Positions 16,849 through 26,528 are shown, counted from the first letter of the stretch. The stretch: 64,000 bases of DNA from Petrachloros mirabilis ULC683 (GCF_009939295.1 NZ_WVIC01000004.1:1-64000), one strand, 5' to 3'. Made by a program: numbers and translations. The notes: generated by a model from the sequence alone, not told the origin.

Positions 16849-17912
16849 TTGGAAATCCCTCTGTTGGAAGAAACCCTTGCATTCATGGGTGAATTTTGGC
16901 TGGCGTGATGTCGGTGGGGGAGTCGCCGCAAAATGGCCGTGGCCTTTAGCCACAAACGACTGGGCATCGCCGGAAAACCCGACACCACCTCACCCTCTCC
17001 AATATTTTGGGTGATGCCCGCCCGGGCGGTGGCCAGGGCACCTGCCCCAACCGTGACTTGATCCGCAACGCCAACCTGTCCCGCCAAAATCACCCCCGAC
17101 TCCAGGGTGACCCGACCCGCCAAGCCGACCTGTCCGGCCAGAGCACAATGGCTATGAATCTGGCAGCCATGGCCCACCTGCACGAGGTTGTCAATTTTAG
17201 TCCCCCGGCCAATTCGAGTCTCTCCCACCGCCGGACGGTCAATACAGGTATTGCATCCCACCTCTACTTGATCTTCGAGAACCGTGCGACCGGACTGGGG
17301 CATTTTATGCCAGCCCTCGGCAGTGCGCACAAACCCAAATCCCTCTGCCCCGAGCACTGCCCCACTGTGAATCACGCAGTCTTGACCAATTTCTGTGCGC
17401 TCGTGAATCACACAGTTGGCATGGAGAAGCGTGCGATCGCCCAAGACAACACCAGGGTAAATCACGCTATTGGCATGGATACACACCTGATCCCCCACCA
17501 CAGTAGGGCCATGAATGATCACATGAGCACCAATACTCACCCCCTGACCAAGCTGAACAGTCGGCTCAAGGATCGCCGTGGGATGAATTCCAGGCGAGGG
17601 ACACCAGGGCTGATAAAACTGCTGGAGAGCCTGGGCGAATTGCCATCTCGGCTGAGGCGTCGCCACCCAAGCTAGGTTTCGTGCCGTGGCCGCCGCCAAG
17701 AATCCAGGATCCTCTGGCAAAATTAAGGCGCTGGCATGAGTGGTAGTGATCCAGGATCGATAGCGTTTGCCCTCAATAAAGCTAAGGGTGTTAGCCGTTG
17801 CACAGTCAATGGCCGCAACCCCCTTCAGCTCTGGATCCACGGCTCCCGGTCTCGTTAAACTGGTCTGTGTGAGGGGAATCTTCAGCTCAACCATCAATTG
17901 GCTGAACTTCAT
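16845..17912 (-). CDS. lpxD: UDP-3-O-acylglucosamine N-acyltransferase LpxD
   Basis: 355 aa. N-terminal uridine-binding region (LSFIEGKRYRSW) followed by a left-handed beta-helix built of hexapeptide repeats from about residue 105 to 310. The conserved lipid A block around CVIHSGAVLGAEGFGF and VEVGCNTCIDR is present. It adds the N-linked acyl chain in lipid A synthesis, in the cytoplasm. The ATG overlaps the zipN TGA by four bases and its own TGA overlaps the SDR ATG, so three genes are tightly coupled. Confidence 0.9.
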   Translation of the reverse strand: MKFSQLMVELKIPLTQTSLTRPGAVDPELKGVAAIDCATANTLSFIEGKRYRSWITTTHASALILPEDPGFLAAATARNLAWVATPQPRWQFAQALQQFYQPWCPSPGIHPTAILEPTVQLGQGVSIGAHVIIHGPTVVGDQVCIHANSVIYPGVVLGDRTLLHANCVIHERTEIGQDCVIHSGAVLGAEGFGFVRTAEGWHKMPQSGRTVLEDQVEVGCNTCIDRPAVGETRIGRGTKIDNLVQVGHGCQIHSHCALAGQVGLAGRVTLESGVILAGQVGVADQVTVGAGALATARAGITQNIGEGEVVSGFPAMPSRLWLKATAILRRLPHRHHASQNSPMNARVSSNRGISK

Positions 17913-20212
17913 GGCACAACCTCCATCTCACGGATTCGCCACTGATCAGCTTGGCGCACCAACCGGTACTGCACCACATAGTCATTGTTATAGGAGTCAT
18001 CCGCTTGCGCTTGGCCATTTTGGAAAAATGTGGCGGTTTCCCGCACCCGCGCCCGCACATCGGCTTGGTCAGCTGCGATCGGGGTCACCGCTAAAATCTC
18101 TAGGGCATCTAATGTATATTGCCAGTAAGCTTGCTGCTGGCGTAGATCTTCCACACTGCCTTGCCATTCGGCCAAAACGGGCTCAACCAAAATCTCATTG
18201 AGACGATTGCTAGCATATTGTTGACCCATGGCTTCTGCTTTGCGGGTCTGCCAGGTTCGCACCACTTCAAGGGCATTGTCTTGGGTGAGTTCTGCTGTTG
18301 TCTCGGGCGCAGGTGTGACGGGGGGAATCGTGCCATCAGCAACTATCCCCGGAATTTCAATGGGAGGGGCTTCAAGCTGAATCAGAGGGAGTTCTGAAAT
18401 CTCGTTCGGTTCCCGGGCTTGCTGCTGCCAAATCCGGGTTAGCGCTAAGGCACCGCCCCCCACGCCAGCCAAAAGGAGTCCTGCAAGCATTAGACGCCGT
18501 CGGGCGCGAGCCTGCCGCTGTCGTCGTGCTGCTTGGGTTTTGCTCAACGGTCGATGGGTTGAACCGATCGCAACAGGAGAGAATTCCGAAGGGGTTAATG
18601 AGGTGGGAGATGAGGTAGCACTTGCCGCCAAGTCGGGGGGCGACCAACTAGGCGGTGATTGTAGCACCTCGTCTTCGGGGTCTAGGGCACTGGGGATGGA
18701 GGTTTCCCAGGGATCAGGGACACTTGACTCATAAGCCATCCCTGGGGTTGCCCGTGCAGCTTCGCCATGCGGTGCCGTCGTTGTGGGCAAGGCCAAGCCC
18801 CCAGAGCGCAGCCCTGAGGCTCCGTCTGCAACGGTTAAAGAGAGTTCATTTAAAACTTGTTGAATCTGCGGGTCGTTAAAATAAGCCTCTAAGTCAACCT
18901 GCTCTGTGGCTAAGTCCCGAAAGTAGGGATAGACTTCCTGCTGTAGCCATCGTTCGGTATAGAGGTACAGACCGGGCACCCAGTCTGGTGAATCAGAGGA
19001 ATACTGTTGAATAAACGTCAGGGAATCTTGATCTTGACTTTTGCGGGCACTTTGGGTGGCAGCGGCAGGCTGACCCAGGAGCAAACGGCACATGGCCTGC
19101 TCCAGATAGATGTCTTGACGATTTGCTAGGCTTTTTAAGCGCTCATCTGCCCGTTGAATCAGCTCAGGCATTCCATGGGCCACCCCTCGGGCAACCAGGG
19201 CATAAACCGCTAGATATTGCGCCACCGCTGAAGGTCGATCTGCTTCCTGCTCAAAGAGGGTTTGCTGTTCGTCAACTCTGAGATGTTCTCGGATCTGCTG
19301 GATGAATCGCAGAAAGTCATCCACGCTGAGCCCAGAGGCATCGTTTTGGCTGCCCTCAATGCCGCCGCGCTCATCTAACATTTCTTGTAAGAGGGTCATC
19401 CCACGCTCACGATCTGGAGCTTCACTTTCTGGAAGCTGCATGAGATCTAGGATGCGATAGGGACGTAGTTTCGCTAAATCAGATTGAATTTCTTGCTGAA
19501 TCTCTGGGAAGATTTGCTCTTCGATCAATAGATTTAGGCCAGCCTGCAATGAAAGTGCAGCTTGTTCTGACTGTCGCTGTTGCCAGCACTCTCGGCCATA
19601 TTCAAGATAGGCCAGAGCCATGCTCACAATCAGATCGGGCTCTGAAACTGAGATGTCTGTTGGCAGTTGATTGAGGTCGATGGGTCGCTCTAAAAAGGCT
19701 TGGCCGAGTTCAATAATCAGGTCGTAGTAGCCAATTTCATGGAGAAGCAACAACGCGCCACAGAGTTGAGATTCTTCAATATCTAGACCCTCTAGATCAG
19801 GGGCAGCAGGTTCGGCAGCGGGGGAAAGATCTGACGGGGACGAGGGGCAATCCTGGGGCAAGGTCACTTTTGTGACTGGAAGGGAGGGTGCAGCAGGTTC
19901 GTCCTCACAAGGGGTAGGCTCTGTAAACAGCGCTAGCAGATCTGCATCGGCATCTGGATCGCTGGGTGCGATCGCATCAGCACTGACATCTGGCACGAGA
20001 GCGTTTGACGGGGCTGGTTGGGCAGGGGGTTCAGCTTTAGTCAAAAGCCCATAGATTTGTTTCAGAAGTTGCTTGCGAGACGAGATGGCTACGTTGGAGT
20101 ATTGTGAACGGGGTAGCTGTTGCAGCCGATCTTCAAACGCTTGCTGTATTTGTTCTGGCGGTGCTTTGAAAGGCACGCCTAAAAGAGTGTACAGATCTAA
20201 AGGAATACGCAC
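17909..20212 (-). CDS. zipN: Cell division protein ZipN/Ftn2 (ARC6 homologue)
   Basis: 767 aa. N-terminal J-like domain (IPLDLYTLLGVPFKAPPEQI), a long helical/TPR-like region, a single transmembrane segment near residue 580 (MLAGLLLAGVGGGALAL) and a C-terminal IMS/DUF4101 domain (about 640-767, ending DQWRIREMEVV). ZipN tethers the FtsZ ring to the membrane in cyanobacteria; ARC6 is its plastid form. I chose GTG 20212: GAGGAAA lies eight bases upstream and RIPLDLY is the usual family start. A TTG extension to 20248 is unlikely. First gene of the zipN-lpxD-SDR operon. Confidence 0.9.
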   Translation of the reverse strand: MRIPLDLYTLLGVPFKAPPEQIQQAFEDRLQQLPRSQYSNVAISSRKQLLKQIYGLLTKAEPPAQPAPSNALVPDVSADAIAPSDPDADADLLALFTEPTPCEDEPAAPSLPVTKVTLPQDCPSSPSDLSPAAEPAAPDLEGLDIEESQLCGALLLLHEIGYYDLIIELGQAFLERPIDLNQLPTDISVSEPDLIVSMALAYLEYGRECWQQRQSEQAALSLQAGLNLLIEEQIFPEIQQEIQSDLAKLRPYRILDLMQLPESEAPDRERGMTLLQEMLDERGGIEGSQNDASGLSVDDFLRFIQQIREHLRVDEQQTLFEQEADRPSAVAQYLAVYALVARGVAHGMPELIQRADERLKSLANRQDIYLEQAMCRLLLGQPAAATQSARKSQDQDSLTFIQQYSSDSPDWVPGLYLYTERWLQQEVYPYFRDLATEQVDLEAYFNDPQIQQVLNELSLTVADGASGLRSGGLALPTTTAPHGEAARATPGMAYESSVPDPWETSIPSALDPEDEVLQSPPSWSPPDLAASATSSPTSLTPSEFSPVAIGSTHRPLSKTQAARRQRQARARRRLMLAGLLLAGVGGGALALTRIWQQQAREPNEISELPLIQLEAPPIEIPGIVADGTIPPVTPAPETTAELTQDNALEVVRTWQTRKAEAMGQQYASNRLNEILVEPVLAEWQGSVEDLRQQQAYWQYTLDALEILAVTPIAADQADVRARVRETATFFQNGQAQADDSYNNDYVVQYRLVRQADQWRIREMEVVP

Positions 20213-20428
20213 AGTCGATTTCCTCGGGAGCGAGTTAAGACAGCTCAAATGTCAACGCTCAGACAGGATACATTGTGAAATCATCATAACCCGCTGTCAG
20301 TAAACCAATATCGTATCCGTTAAGCATCTATCTAAATCAGCCTCTTGAGTATGATAAGCTCAGCTAGCATCTTTAGGCCGGATGTTAAAAATTTGCTTCA
20401 GCATCAAATTCAAGGATGTGGGTTATCC

Positions 20429-21466
20429 ATGGTTCAGGAAAGAATTCTGCCCCAATTTTCCAGCACTCAAGTGAAACTCAGCCGCAAAGAAGGGCTGACG
20501 CTATATGAAGATATGGTTCTGGGGCGGTACTTTGAGGACAAGTGCGCTGAGATGTACTACCGGGGCAAGATGTTTGGCTTTGTGCATCTCTACAATGGCC
20601 AGGAAGCGGTCTCCTCCGGCGTCATCAAAGCCATGCGAGCCGATGACTATGTTTGTAGTACCTATCGAGATCACGTTCATGCCCTGAGTGCAGGGGTGCC
20701 AGCCCGGGAGGTAATGGCCGAACTATTTGGCAAAGCCACCGGATGCAGCAAGGGGCGAGGCGGCTCCATGCATTTATTCTCTGCTGAACACAATTTGCTG
20801 GGTGGATTTGCTTTTGTGGCTGAGGGGATTCCGGTGGCTACTGGAGCAGCCTTTCAAAGTAAGTACCGCCGCGAGGTATTAGGGGATGCCAGTGCCGATC
20901 AGGTGACAGCCTGTTTCTTTGGCGATGGCGCTAGCAACAACGGTCAGTTCTTTGAATGTCTGAACATGGCAACGTTGTGGAAGTTGCCCATTTTGTTTGT
21001 GGTAGAAAACAATAAGTGGGCCATTGGCATGGCTCATGACCGGGCAACCTCTGATATTGAAATCTATCGCAAAGGTCCAGCCTTCGGGATGCCCGGTGTA
21101 GAGGTGGATGGCATGGATGTGCTGGCGGTTTGGGCCACGGCTCAAGATGCGATCGCACGCGCTCGGGCCGGTGAAGGACCCACGCTCATTGAAGCCTTAA
21201 CCTATCGATTTCGAGGGCACTCCCTGGCCGATCCAGACGAGTTGCGCTCCAAGGACGAAAAAGATCATTGGTTTGCCCAAGATCCGATTAAACGATTCCA
21301 AACCTATCTGATTGAGCAGAATCTAGCCAATCAAGACGAGCTAAAAGCCATCGACCAAAAAATCCAGATGCGAGTTGAAGAAGCAGTCAAGTTTGCCGAA
21401 GAAAGCCCAGATCCAGATCCCAGCGAACTCTACCGCTATGTGTTTGTGGATGAATCCAAATCCTAA
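20429..21466 (+). CDS. pdhA: Pyruvate dehydrogenase E1 alpha subunit
   Basis: 345 aa. Thiamine-diphosphate enzyme that decarboxylates pyruvate with PdhB and loads the E2 lipoyl arm. The TPP motif [12 protein letters not shown] through VVENN is intact, as are the RGGSMHLF and [15 protein letters not shown] blocks. I chose ATG 20429 ([10 protein letters not shown], a typical cyanobacterial start, with AAGGA upstream) rather than 20345. PdhB is not nearby, as is common in cyanobacteria. The nudix gene follows 22 bases later on the same strand. Confidence 0.93.
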   Translation: MVQERILPQFSSTQVKLSRKEGLTLYEDMVLGRYFEDKCAEMYYRGKMFGFVHLYNGQEAVSSGVIKAMRADDYVCSTYRDHVHALSAGVPAREVMAELFGKATGCSKGRGGSMHLFSAEHNLLGGFAFVAEGIPVATGAAFQSKYRREVLGDASADQVTACFFGDGASNNGQFFECLNMATLWKLPILFVVENNKWAIGMAHDRATSDIEIYRKGPAFGMPGVEVDGMDVLAVWATAQDAIARARAGEGPTLIEALTYRFRGHSLADPDELRSKDEKDHWFAQDPIKRFQTYLIEQNLANQDELKAIDQKIQMRVEEAVKFAEESPDPDPSELYRYVFVDESKS

Positions 21467-21488
21467 CCCCCTGAGCGGGCTCTGACCC

Positions 21489-21917
21489 ATGCCCCCACGT
21501 AACCCCGCCCCTACAGTAGACATCCTCATTGAGATGATCGATCGACCCGCTCGACCGATTGTACTGATTGAGCGGCGCAATCCCCCCTATGGGTGGGCGA
21601 TGCCCGGGGGGTTTGTAGACTATGGCGAATCTGTAGAGGCCGCCGCTTGTCGAGAAGCCGCAGAAGAAACCTGCTTACAAGTAACGTTGCTAGAGCAGTT
21701 TCAGGTCTATTCTGATCCCCAGAGAGACGTCCGCCAACACACCCTCAGTATTGTCTTGATTGCCACGGCAACGGGACAGCCCCAGGCAGCAGACGATGCC
21801 AAAAACCTAGCTCTGTTTGAGATTTGGCAACTACCCAGCCCCCTGTGTTTTGACCACGCCCAAATTTTGCAAGACTATCGCCGCTACCGGCAGTACGGGT
21901 GGCGACCTCGCCTTTGA
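21489..21917 (+). CDS. NUDIX hydrolase
   Basis: 142 aa. The Nudix box is complete: [20 protein letters not shown] followed by ETCLQV. Nudix enzymes hydrolyse nucleoside diphosphates linked to other groups; the opening PTVDILIEM and [18 protein letters not shown] resemble ADP-ribose pyrophosphatase-like members. Substrate is not certain. Probably cotranscribed with pdhA. A hairpin follows 25 bases after the stop. Confidence 0.9.
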   Translation: MPPRNPAPTVDILIEMIDRPARPIVLIERRNPPYGWAMPGGFVDYGESVEAAACREAAEETCLQVTLLEQFQVYSDPQRDVRQHTLSIVLIATATGQPQAADDAKNLALFEIWQLPSPLCFDHAQILQDYRRYRQYGWRPRL

Positions 21918-21930
21918 GGCTTAGCTTTCT

Positions 21931-21980
21931 CGGCGGGAAGCCCCGCACCGTACCCGATAGGGTCGGTGTCGGGATGATAG
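21931..21980 (+). other. Hairpin resembling IS200/IS605 right end (omega-RNA scaffold relic)
   Basis: GGCGGGAAGCCCC leads into a long stem, CCCG-CACCG-CCC / GGG-CGGTG-CGGG (21942-21973), closing with GATGATAG. The GGGAAGCCCC lead and hairpin resemble the 3' end of tnpB omega RNAs in IS200/IS605 elements. No tnpB frame is present. It could instead be the terminator of pdhA-nudix, though no T-run follows. Pattern match from memory only. Confidence 0.3.
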
Positions 21981-22137
21981 CCAGTCTTCGGCGTATTCCG
22001 CACGGTTTGGACTAGCCGACCAATTCTTGCTATCTTAATTTGAAGTGGGGTTGGGCGTCGCCTCACTATAAAACGCGAAGTCCTGAATAGGGATGGAGAA
22101 GCCCACATCGTATGCTTGCATCGATGTTAGGAGTACG

Positions 22138-22761
22138 TCACTTGCCCCCTACAAACGGTCGCACAAAGCCTTGATCGTAGTAGGCTTCGGCCATCTGTGG
22201 ATTGAGATTTCTAGCTCGGGCGTAATCCTGGCGTGCTAGCTGATTTTGCCCCAAGTCATAGTACGCCAATCCCCGACTGTAATAGGCCGCAACAAAATCA
22301 GGATCAACTTCTAAGGCCGCCGTATAGTCAGCAATCGCCTCAGTTTGATTGTGCAAGGCAAATTGTGCTAAGCCCCGGTTGTAGTAGGCTGCGGCAAATT
22401 GATCATCAAGCTGGAGCGCATAGGTATAGTCTTGAATCGCCAGTTGCAAATTCCCCCAATCTGCATAGGCCAGCCCCCGACTAAAGTAATAGTCTGCATG
22501 ACCTGGTTCTTTTTCTAGCGCAGTGGTGAATTTCTCGATGGCTGCCTCAAAGTGACCCTCACCCTGTAAGACCAGCCCTTGATTGTAAAAGTCGTCCGCA
22601 GTCTGTGGCCGAGTGTTCATCACATAGTCATAGTCTGCACCGGTCAGAGTCGCCAGCCGCATGGGAGCGGCCTGAGCCGGGAGCAGCACTGAGCCGAGAA
22701 GAAGAGCACCTCCCACAATGACTGTGCTGTTGATGGCATTGACCAATGGGTTGAGCTTCAT
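22138..22761 (-). CDS. Secreted TPR-repeat protein
   Basis: 207 aa. Sec signal peptide (about 1-31, GGALLLGSVLLPAQA with cleavage after AQA) followed by four TPR motifs of 34 residues (for example DYYFSRGLAYADWGNLQLAI and AAYYNRGLAQFALHNQTEAI). TPRs mediate protein contacts; the partner is unknown. A GAGGAG ribosome site precedes the ATG. A possible CRP-type site lies 100 bases upstream. It is not a lipoprotein: no lipobox. Confidence 0.85.
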   Translation of the reverse strand: MKLNPLVNAINSTVIVGGALLLGSVLLPAQAAPMRLATLTGADYDYVMNTRPQTADDFYNQGLVLQGEGHFEAAIEKFTTALEKEPGHADYYFSRGLAYADWGNLQLAIQDYTYALQLDDQFAAAYYNRGLAQFALHNQTEAIADYTAALEVDPDFVAAYYSRGLAYYDLGQNQLARQDYARARNLNPQMAEAYYDQGFVRPFVGGK

Positions 22762-22861
22762 AGTTGATCTCCTCGCAGACCGTAACGACGTAACTGTCTC
22801 TATCTCGGGTCTAATTTCTCAGATCTTGAGGGGATGCCCAAGGATAACGATCACTGCTTGA

Positions 22862-22877
22862 GGTGATATTAATCACA
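22862..22877. promoter_or_regulatory. Candidate SyCRP1-type cAMP receptor site
   Basis: GGTGATATTAATCACA matches the TGTGA-N6-TCACA cyanobacterial CRP consensus at all but the first base. It sits 101 bases upstream of the TPR gene and 253 bases upstream of the divergent ABC gene. The rest of the 368-base gap is AT-rich with no gene visible. Confidence 0.35.
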
Positions 22878-23129
22878 CAAAACAGTCAAAATAAACAGTT
22901 ACTTGAATACTGGAATAGATTGGCTTGTGGTGGTTTGACTTTCCGTTTATGATTTTATTTTATCGAATCTTGAAAGAATAAAAATCTGTCGTTCGTAGGA
23001 CTTTACATTAGGAAAATAGGGCAGAATCTCCTATCCCTGGAAGGTGGCGAGTCACCTATCGGTGATGGCAACCGTTGACTGAGTAGACGATGCTCAGCGA
23101 ATTGCAGGGGAACAGTCTGTTTTTGGAGT

Positions 23130-23939
23130 ATGGATATGACAGATGGGTCTGATGCGGTACCTCTGATTGAACTCAAGGGGATTCGGAAAGCCTTTGGCGG
23201 CAATATTGTCTTGAATGGAGCCGATTTGACCATTTATCGCGGTGAATCGCTGACGATTCTAGGGCCGTCAGGCACTGGTAAGTCCACGATTTTGCGAATT
23301 ATGGCCGGACTGCTGGCCCCCGACGAGGGAGAAATCTACATCAACGGGGAGTTGCAAACCCGTGCCATTGATGAAGTGACTCGCCCAATTCGGATTAGCA
23401 TGGTTTTTCAGCAAGCAGCCCTGTTTGACTCACTTTCTGTAGAAGAGAACGTGGGGTTCTTTCTGTATCAAAATTCTCGACTGTCTCCCCAGCGCATTCG
23501 CGAGCTGGTTAACGAGAAGTTGGAACTGGTCGGCCTCCCTGGCATTGGCGATCTATACCCAGCAGAACTCTCGGGAGGGATGCGCAAGCGGGTCAGTTTC
23601 GCCCGTGCCGTCCTTGACAATCCCGATGATGACGAGGATGATCCTCAAATTTTGCTTTATGATGAACCCACTGCTGGCCTTGATCCCATTGCCTCAACCG
23701 TGATTGAAGATCTGATTGTCCAGCTACAGAAAACCTCTGGCTGCGAGACCTATGCCATTGTGACCCACCAGGACAGCACCATTCGGCGGACGGGACAGCG
23801 GCTGGTCTTGCTCTATAAAGGGCAAGTTTGCTGGCAGGGGAATCAAGAGCAGTTAGACACCACCGATAATCCCTATGTTCGTCAGTTTCTCAGTGGGAGC
23901 ATCCAAGGACCCATGGAAGTTGTTGGGCAGAAAATCTAG
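23130..23939 (+). CDS. MlaF-like ABC transporter ATP-binding protein
   Basis: 269 aa. Walker A GPSGTGKST (45-53), signature LSGGMRKRVSFARA, Walker B ILLYDEPTAGLDP and H-loop THQD are intact. The YDEPTAGLDPIAS block and an MCE gene directly downstream place it in the MlaF/Ttg2A group, which powers lipid transfer between inner and outer membranes. The permease subunit (MlaE type) is not in this window, so it must be encoded elsewhere. The Asp-rich insert DDDEDD before the Walker B strand is unusual. Confidence 0.88.
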   Translation: MDMTDGSDAVPLIELKGIRKAFGGNIVLNGADLTIYRGESLTILGPSGTGKSTILRIMAGLLAPDEGEIYINGELQTRAIDEVTRPIRISMVFQQAALFDSLSVEENVGFFLYQNSRLSPQRIRELVNEKLELVGLPGIGDLYPAELSGGMRKRVSFARAVLDNPDDDEDDPQILLYDEPTAGLDPIASTVIEDLIVQLQKTSGCETYAIVTHQDSTIRRTGQRLVLLYKGQVCWQGNQEQLDTTDNPYVRQFLSGSIQGPMEVVGQKI

Positions 23940-24114
23940 CGGGGGCTGGTGCCAACCCGTGACGGGGTGAACTGGTGCGGGTGGCGTGGGGGTTGGTGTC
24001 ACAGTTCAGCCCTGCCAAAGTATGACCTCAAAACTGACGTTTTGCCTGAGGGGGCAGCAACCCTATTGCCACAGAAGTTGATGCTGAGTCTAGATCAAGT
24101 GCAAGGAAGGAGCT

Positions 24115-25485
24115 ATGCAATCACGTGCCGTTCGAGAAGGATCTGTCGGACTGTTAATTCTGTTGGGAGTTGGATTGTTTGCGGGTCTTTTTCTATGGGT
24201 TCGAGGGCTGACCCTGGGGGGACGAACCTATACCCTCAAGGTTGAGTTTGAGGATGCCTTGGGGCTAGACGTGGGCAGTCCAGTTAAGTTTCGGGGGGTT
24301 CGGGTCGGTCGGGTTAAACGACTGCGCCCCAGCGTTAATGGGGTGATTGCCGAAGCTGAAATCACCCCATCGTCTCTGCTGATTCCCCGAGACACCCTGG
24401 TTGAAACCAGTCAGTCGGGCTTTATTGGCCAAGTAACGCTGGAATTTCGCCCCCGCACAGCAGTGCCGACCGGTGATCTAGCGCAAAATCTCACTCCTTT
24501 TACTCCCGACTGTCAACCCCAATTGATTTTCTGTCATGAGGATCTGATTACTGGAGCAATTGGCTCTAATTTTGATGCACTGATTCGTTCAACTACCCAA
24601 ATTGCTGGCATTTTGGCCGAAAGTGACATCATTAGTACGGCCAATGAGGCGTTAGGCAATATTGGCGATGCAGCAGGAAGTATTAATCAGCTCAGTCGAA
24701 ATGCCAATGTGACGCTGCGCGATATCTCTCGGCTGGCACAGGGGGTGGGGGGACTGACTGGAGATGCTCGGGTTCAGCTCGAAAAGTTTGGGACAGCCGC
24801 AGAGTCGGTGACGACAGCAGCCAATCAAGTAGGGGTCTTGGGTGATCGGGTGGGCACGACGGCTGATCAGTTGGGAGATGCGGCGGGTCAAGTGAGTGGC
24901 TTGATTGCTGACAATCGGGGTACTTTGACCAGCACCCTACAAAATATGGATGCGGCAACGGCTGAACTCAAGGTGGCGGTGCAAAATCTGACGCCTATTT
25001 TGAGTCAGGTGGAGCAGGGTCAGCTCATTGAAAATTTAGAGACCCTGGCCGCCAATGGGGCGCAAGCCTCTGAAAATCTTAAAAATCTGACGTCTACGGT
25101 GAATAATCCAGTGACTATCTTTGGTCTTGCCCAAACCCTGGACTCGGCTCGGGTCACGTTTCAAAATACTCAGAAAATCACCACGGATTTGGAGCAAATT
25201 ACGGGCAGTCCTGAAGTTCGCCAGAATTTAATTCGGTTGATTAATGGCCTGAGTCGGCTGGTCTCCTCTAGTCAGGAGCTGGAGCAGCAAATTCAGGTGG
25301 CTAAAGCCACTCCCCCCGCTGCTGCGCCAGCCCCATCTCTGTCGGTGACCTTGCTGCCGCAGTCTTCTGTGATTTTTAATTCGACGCCACAGTTTTCTCA
25401 GCCCCTAACTGTGGAGATGCAGCCCCAAGCTTTTACCTTTTCCAAGGCAGAGCGCTCTTGGCTGTGGCCGGTGCCGACAAACTGA
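24115..25485 (+). CDS. MCE/MlaD-domain substrate-binding protein
   Basis: 456 aa. One N-terminal transmembrane helix (residues 11-30), then an MCE domain (about 38-118; GLDVGSPVKFRGVRVGRVKR), then a long helical region with repeated A/Q/N heptads, likely a coiled coil or needle-like stretch, and a Pro-rich tail. It is the periplasmic lipid-binding ring subunit of an Mla-type system, working with the ATPase 175 bases upstream. Cyanobacterial homologues include Ycf22 of plastids. Confidence 0.88.
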   Translation: MQSRAVREGSVGLLILLGVGLFAGLFLWVRGLTLGGRTYTLKVEFEDALGLDVGSPVKFRGVRVGRVKRLRPSVNGVIAEAEITPSSLLIPRDTLVETSQSGFIGQVTLEFRPRTAVPTGDLAQNLTPFTPDCQPQLIFCHEDLITGAIGSNFDALIRSTTQIAGILAESDIISTANEALGNIGDAAGSINQLSRNANVTLRDISRLAQGVGGLTGDARVQLEKFGTAAESVTTAANQVGVLGDRVGTTADQLGDAAGQVSGLIADNRGTLTSTLQNMDAATAELKVAVQNLTPILSQVEQGQLIENLETLAANGAQASENLKNLTSTVNNPVTIFGLAQTLDSARVTFQNTQKITTDLEQITGSPEVRQNLIRLINGLSRLVSSSQELEQQIQVAKATPPAAAPAPSLSVTLLPQSSVIFNSTPQFSQPLTVEMQPQAFTFSKAERSWLWPVPTN

Positions 25486-25561
25486 CGCTAGGCTAGTTGG
25501 CGTGAGCCTGTAGGGGGCAATGGTGAGTTTGAGTCCAATGCTGTTAGGGAAGCTGATGAAA

Positions 25562-25753
25562 ATGGATCGCTCTCAAGTGGTGGCCGTGGTTACGGGTGCG
25601 ATCGCACTCCTTCTAGGTTTGTTTTATCTTGCGGTGGTGACCTTGCTAGACTTCCGAGGTGAGATGCAACCGGCCCCCCTAGAGCTAACATTGCGCACCA
25701 TAGGGCAGGCAACCCCTGGGGGAAGCACTCTTTTGACTAAACTCTTGAGCTGA
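25562..25753 (+). CDS. Small single-TM membrane protein after MCE gene
   Basis: 63 aa from MDRSQVVAVVTGAIALLLGL. One transmembrane helix (about 5-28) and a short soluble tail with FRGEMQPAPLELTL. I do not recognise a named family. Its place directly after the MCE gene suggests a link to the Mla-like transporter, but this is inference. The start is uncertain: ATG codons lie at 25520, 25538, 25556 and 25562, with GGGAAG just upstream of the last two. The 278 bases that follow are AT-rich and carry no supported gene. Confidence 0.6.
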   Translation: MDRSQVVAVVTGAIALLLGLFYLAVVTLLDFRGEMQPAPLELTLRTIGQATPGGSTLLTKLLS

Positions 25754-26031
25754 CTTGTGCAACGAGCCAGCCTTCCTAGGGCACTACCCATCCATCACTT
25801 CCACTCAGGGGATTCTGGCTCCCCACCATCAGATCCTTGTTGAAATTTGGGATGAAATTCGCTATATTGAAGGTGTTGAATATAGTACTTTGTCAACTAT
25901 TTTTGGTTTTTGTTATTCCTAAATTGGGTTTATAACTTTATTTATTTTCAAGCACAAAAAAGAATTTACACTTTCGATATTTTCGCCAAATTCTTTTTCC
26001 ACAACCCTTAGGGTAAATAGTCTACTCATGT

Positions 26032-26514
26032 TTGGGGATTATTTGGGTGGTTGCTTTTACCTTTAACTCCGTCAATCGTCGGTGGCGAACGCTGAGTTTC
26101 CCATCCACATTATATCTGTGGCCAATCACAGATCTTCTTTTGGCAGACTTGCCGAAAGACCTCCATCCGGATCTTCACATTGGCCTTCAGGAAGCACTCG
26201 TCAACGCCGCCAAGCATGGCAACTGCCTTGACCCCAGCAAGACCATTCGAGTGCAGTATTGCTTAACCCAGCGAGATTGCTGGTGGGTAATTACCGATGA
26301 AGGCAATGGCTTTGCCCCCCCCCTGACCTGTCCCACCCGAGTTTCTTTTCTAGATAAGCCCGACGACTCCTGTGAGTGTGGCCGTGGACTCTACATCCTG
26401 CACCAAGTCTTTGATCATGTTCGCTGGAATGACGCGGGCACCGAACTTACCCTAGGGAAACAGTTGCGAAAGTCCATCAGACCCCTCCTGCTTGCAGAAT
26501 GGCAGCTTGGCTAG
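26032..26514 (+). CDS. RsbW-like anti-sigma factor (HATPase)
   Basis: 160 aa, GHKL ATPase fold. N box EALVNAAKHGN, G1 DEGNGF and G2 CGRGLYILHQ are all present. Such proteins act as anti-sigma factors or serine kinases of an anti-anti-sigma partner; no partner or sigma gene is adjacent. The start is uncertain: TTG at 26032 or GTG at 26047, the latter beginning MVAFTFNSVNRRW, nearer to family length. An ATG at 26028 is out of frame. It converges on uspA with 14 bases between stops. Confidence 0.82.
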   Translation: MGIIWVVAFTFNSVNRRWRTLSFPSTLYLWPITDLLLADLPKDLHPDLHIGLQEALVNAAKHGNCLDPSKTIRVQYCLTQRDCWWVITDEGNGFAPPLTCPTRVSFLDKPDDSCECGRGLYILHQVFDHVRWNDAGTELTLGKQLRKSIRPLLLAEWQLG

Positions 26515-26528
26515 TCTTTAATTTTTAG

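Noticed and set aside
16851-16953. Upstream extension of the SDR gene
   Set aside because: Lies inside lpxD, and the Rossmann motif starts right after ATG 16848, which overlaps the lpxD stop.
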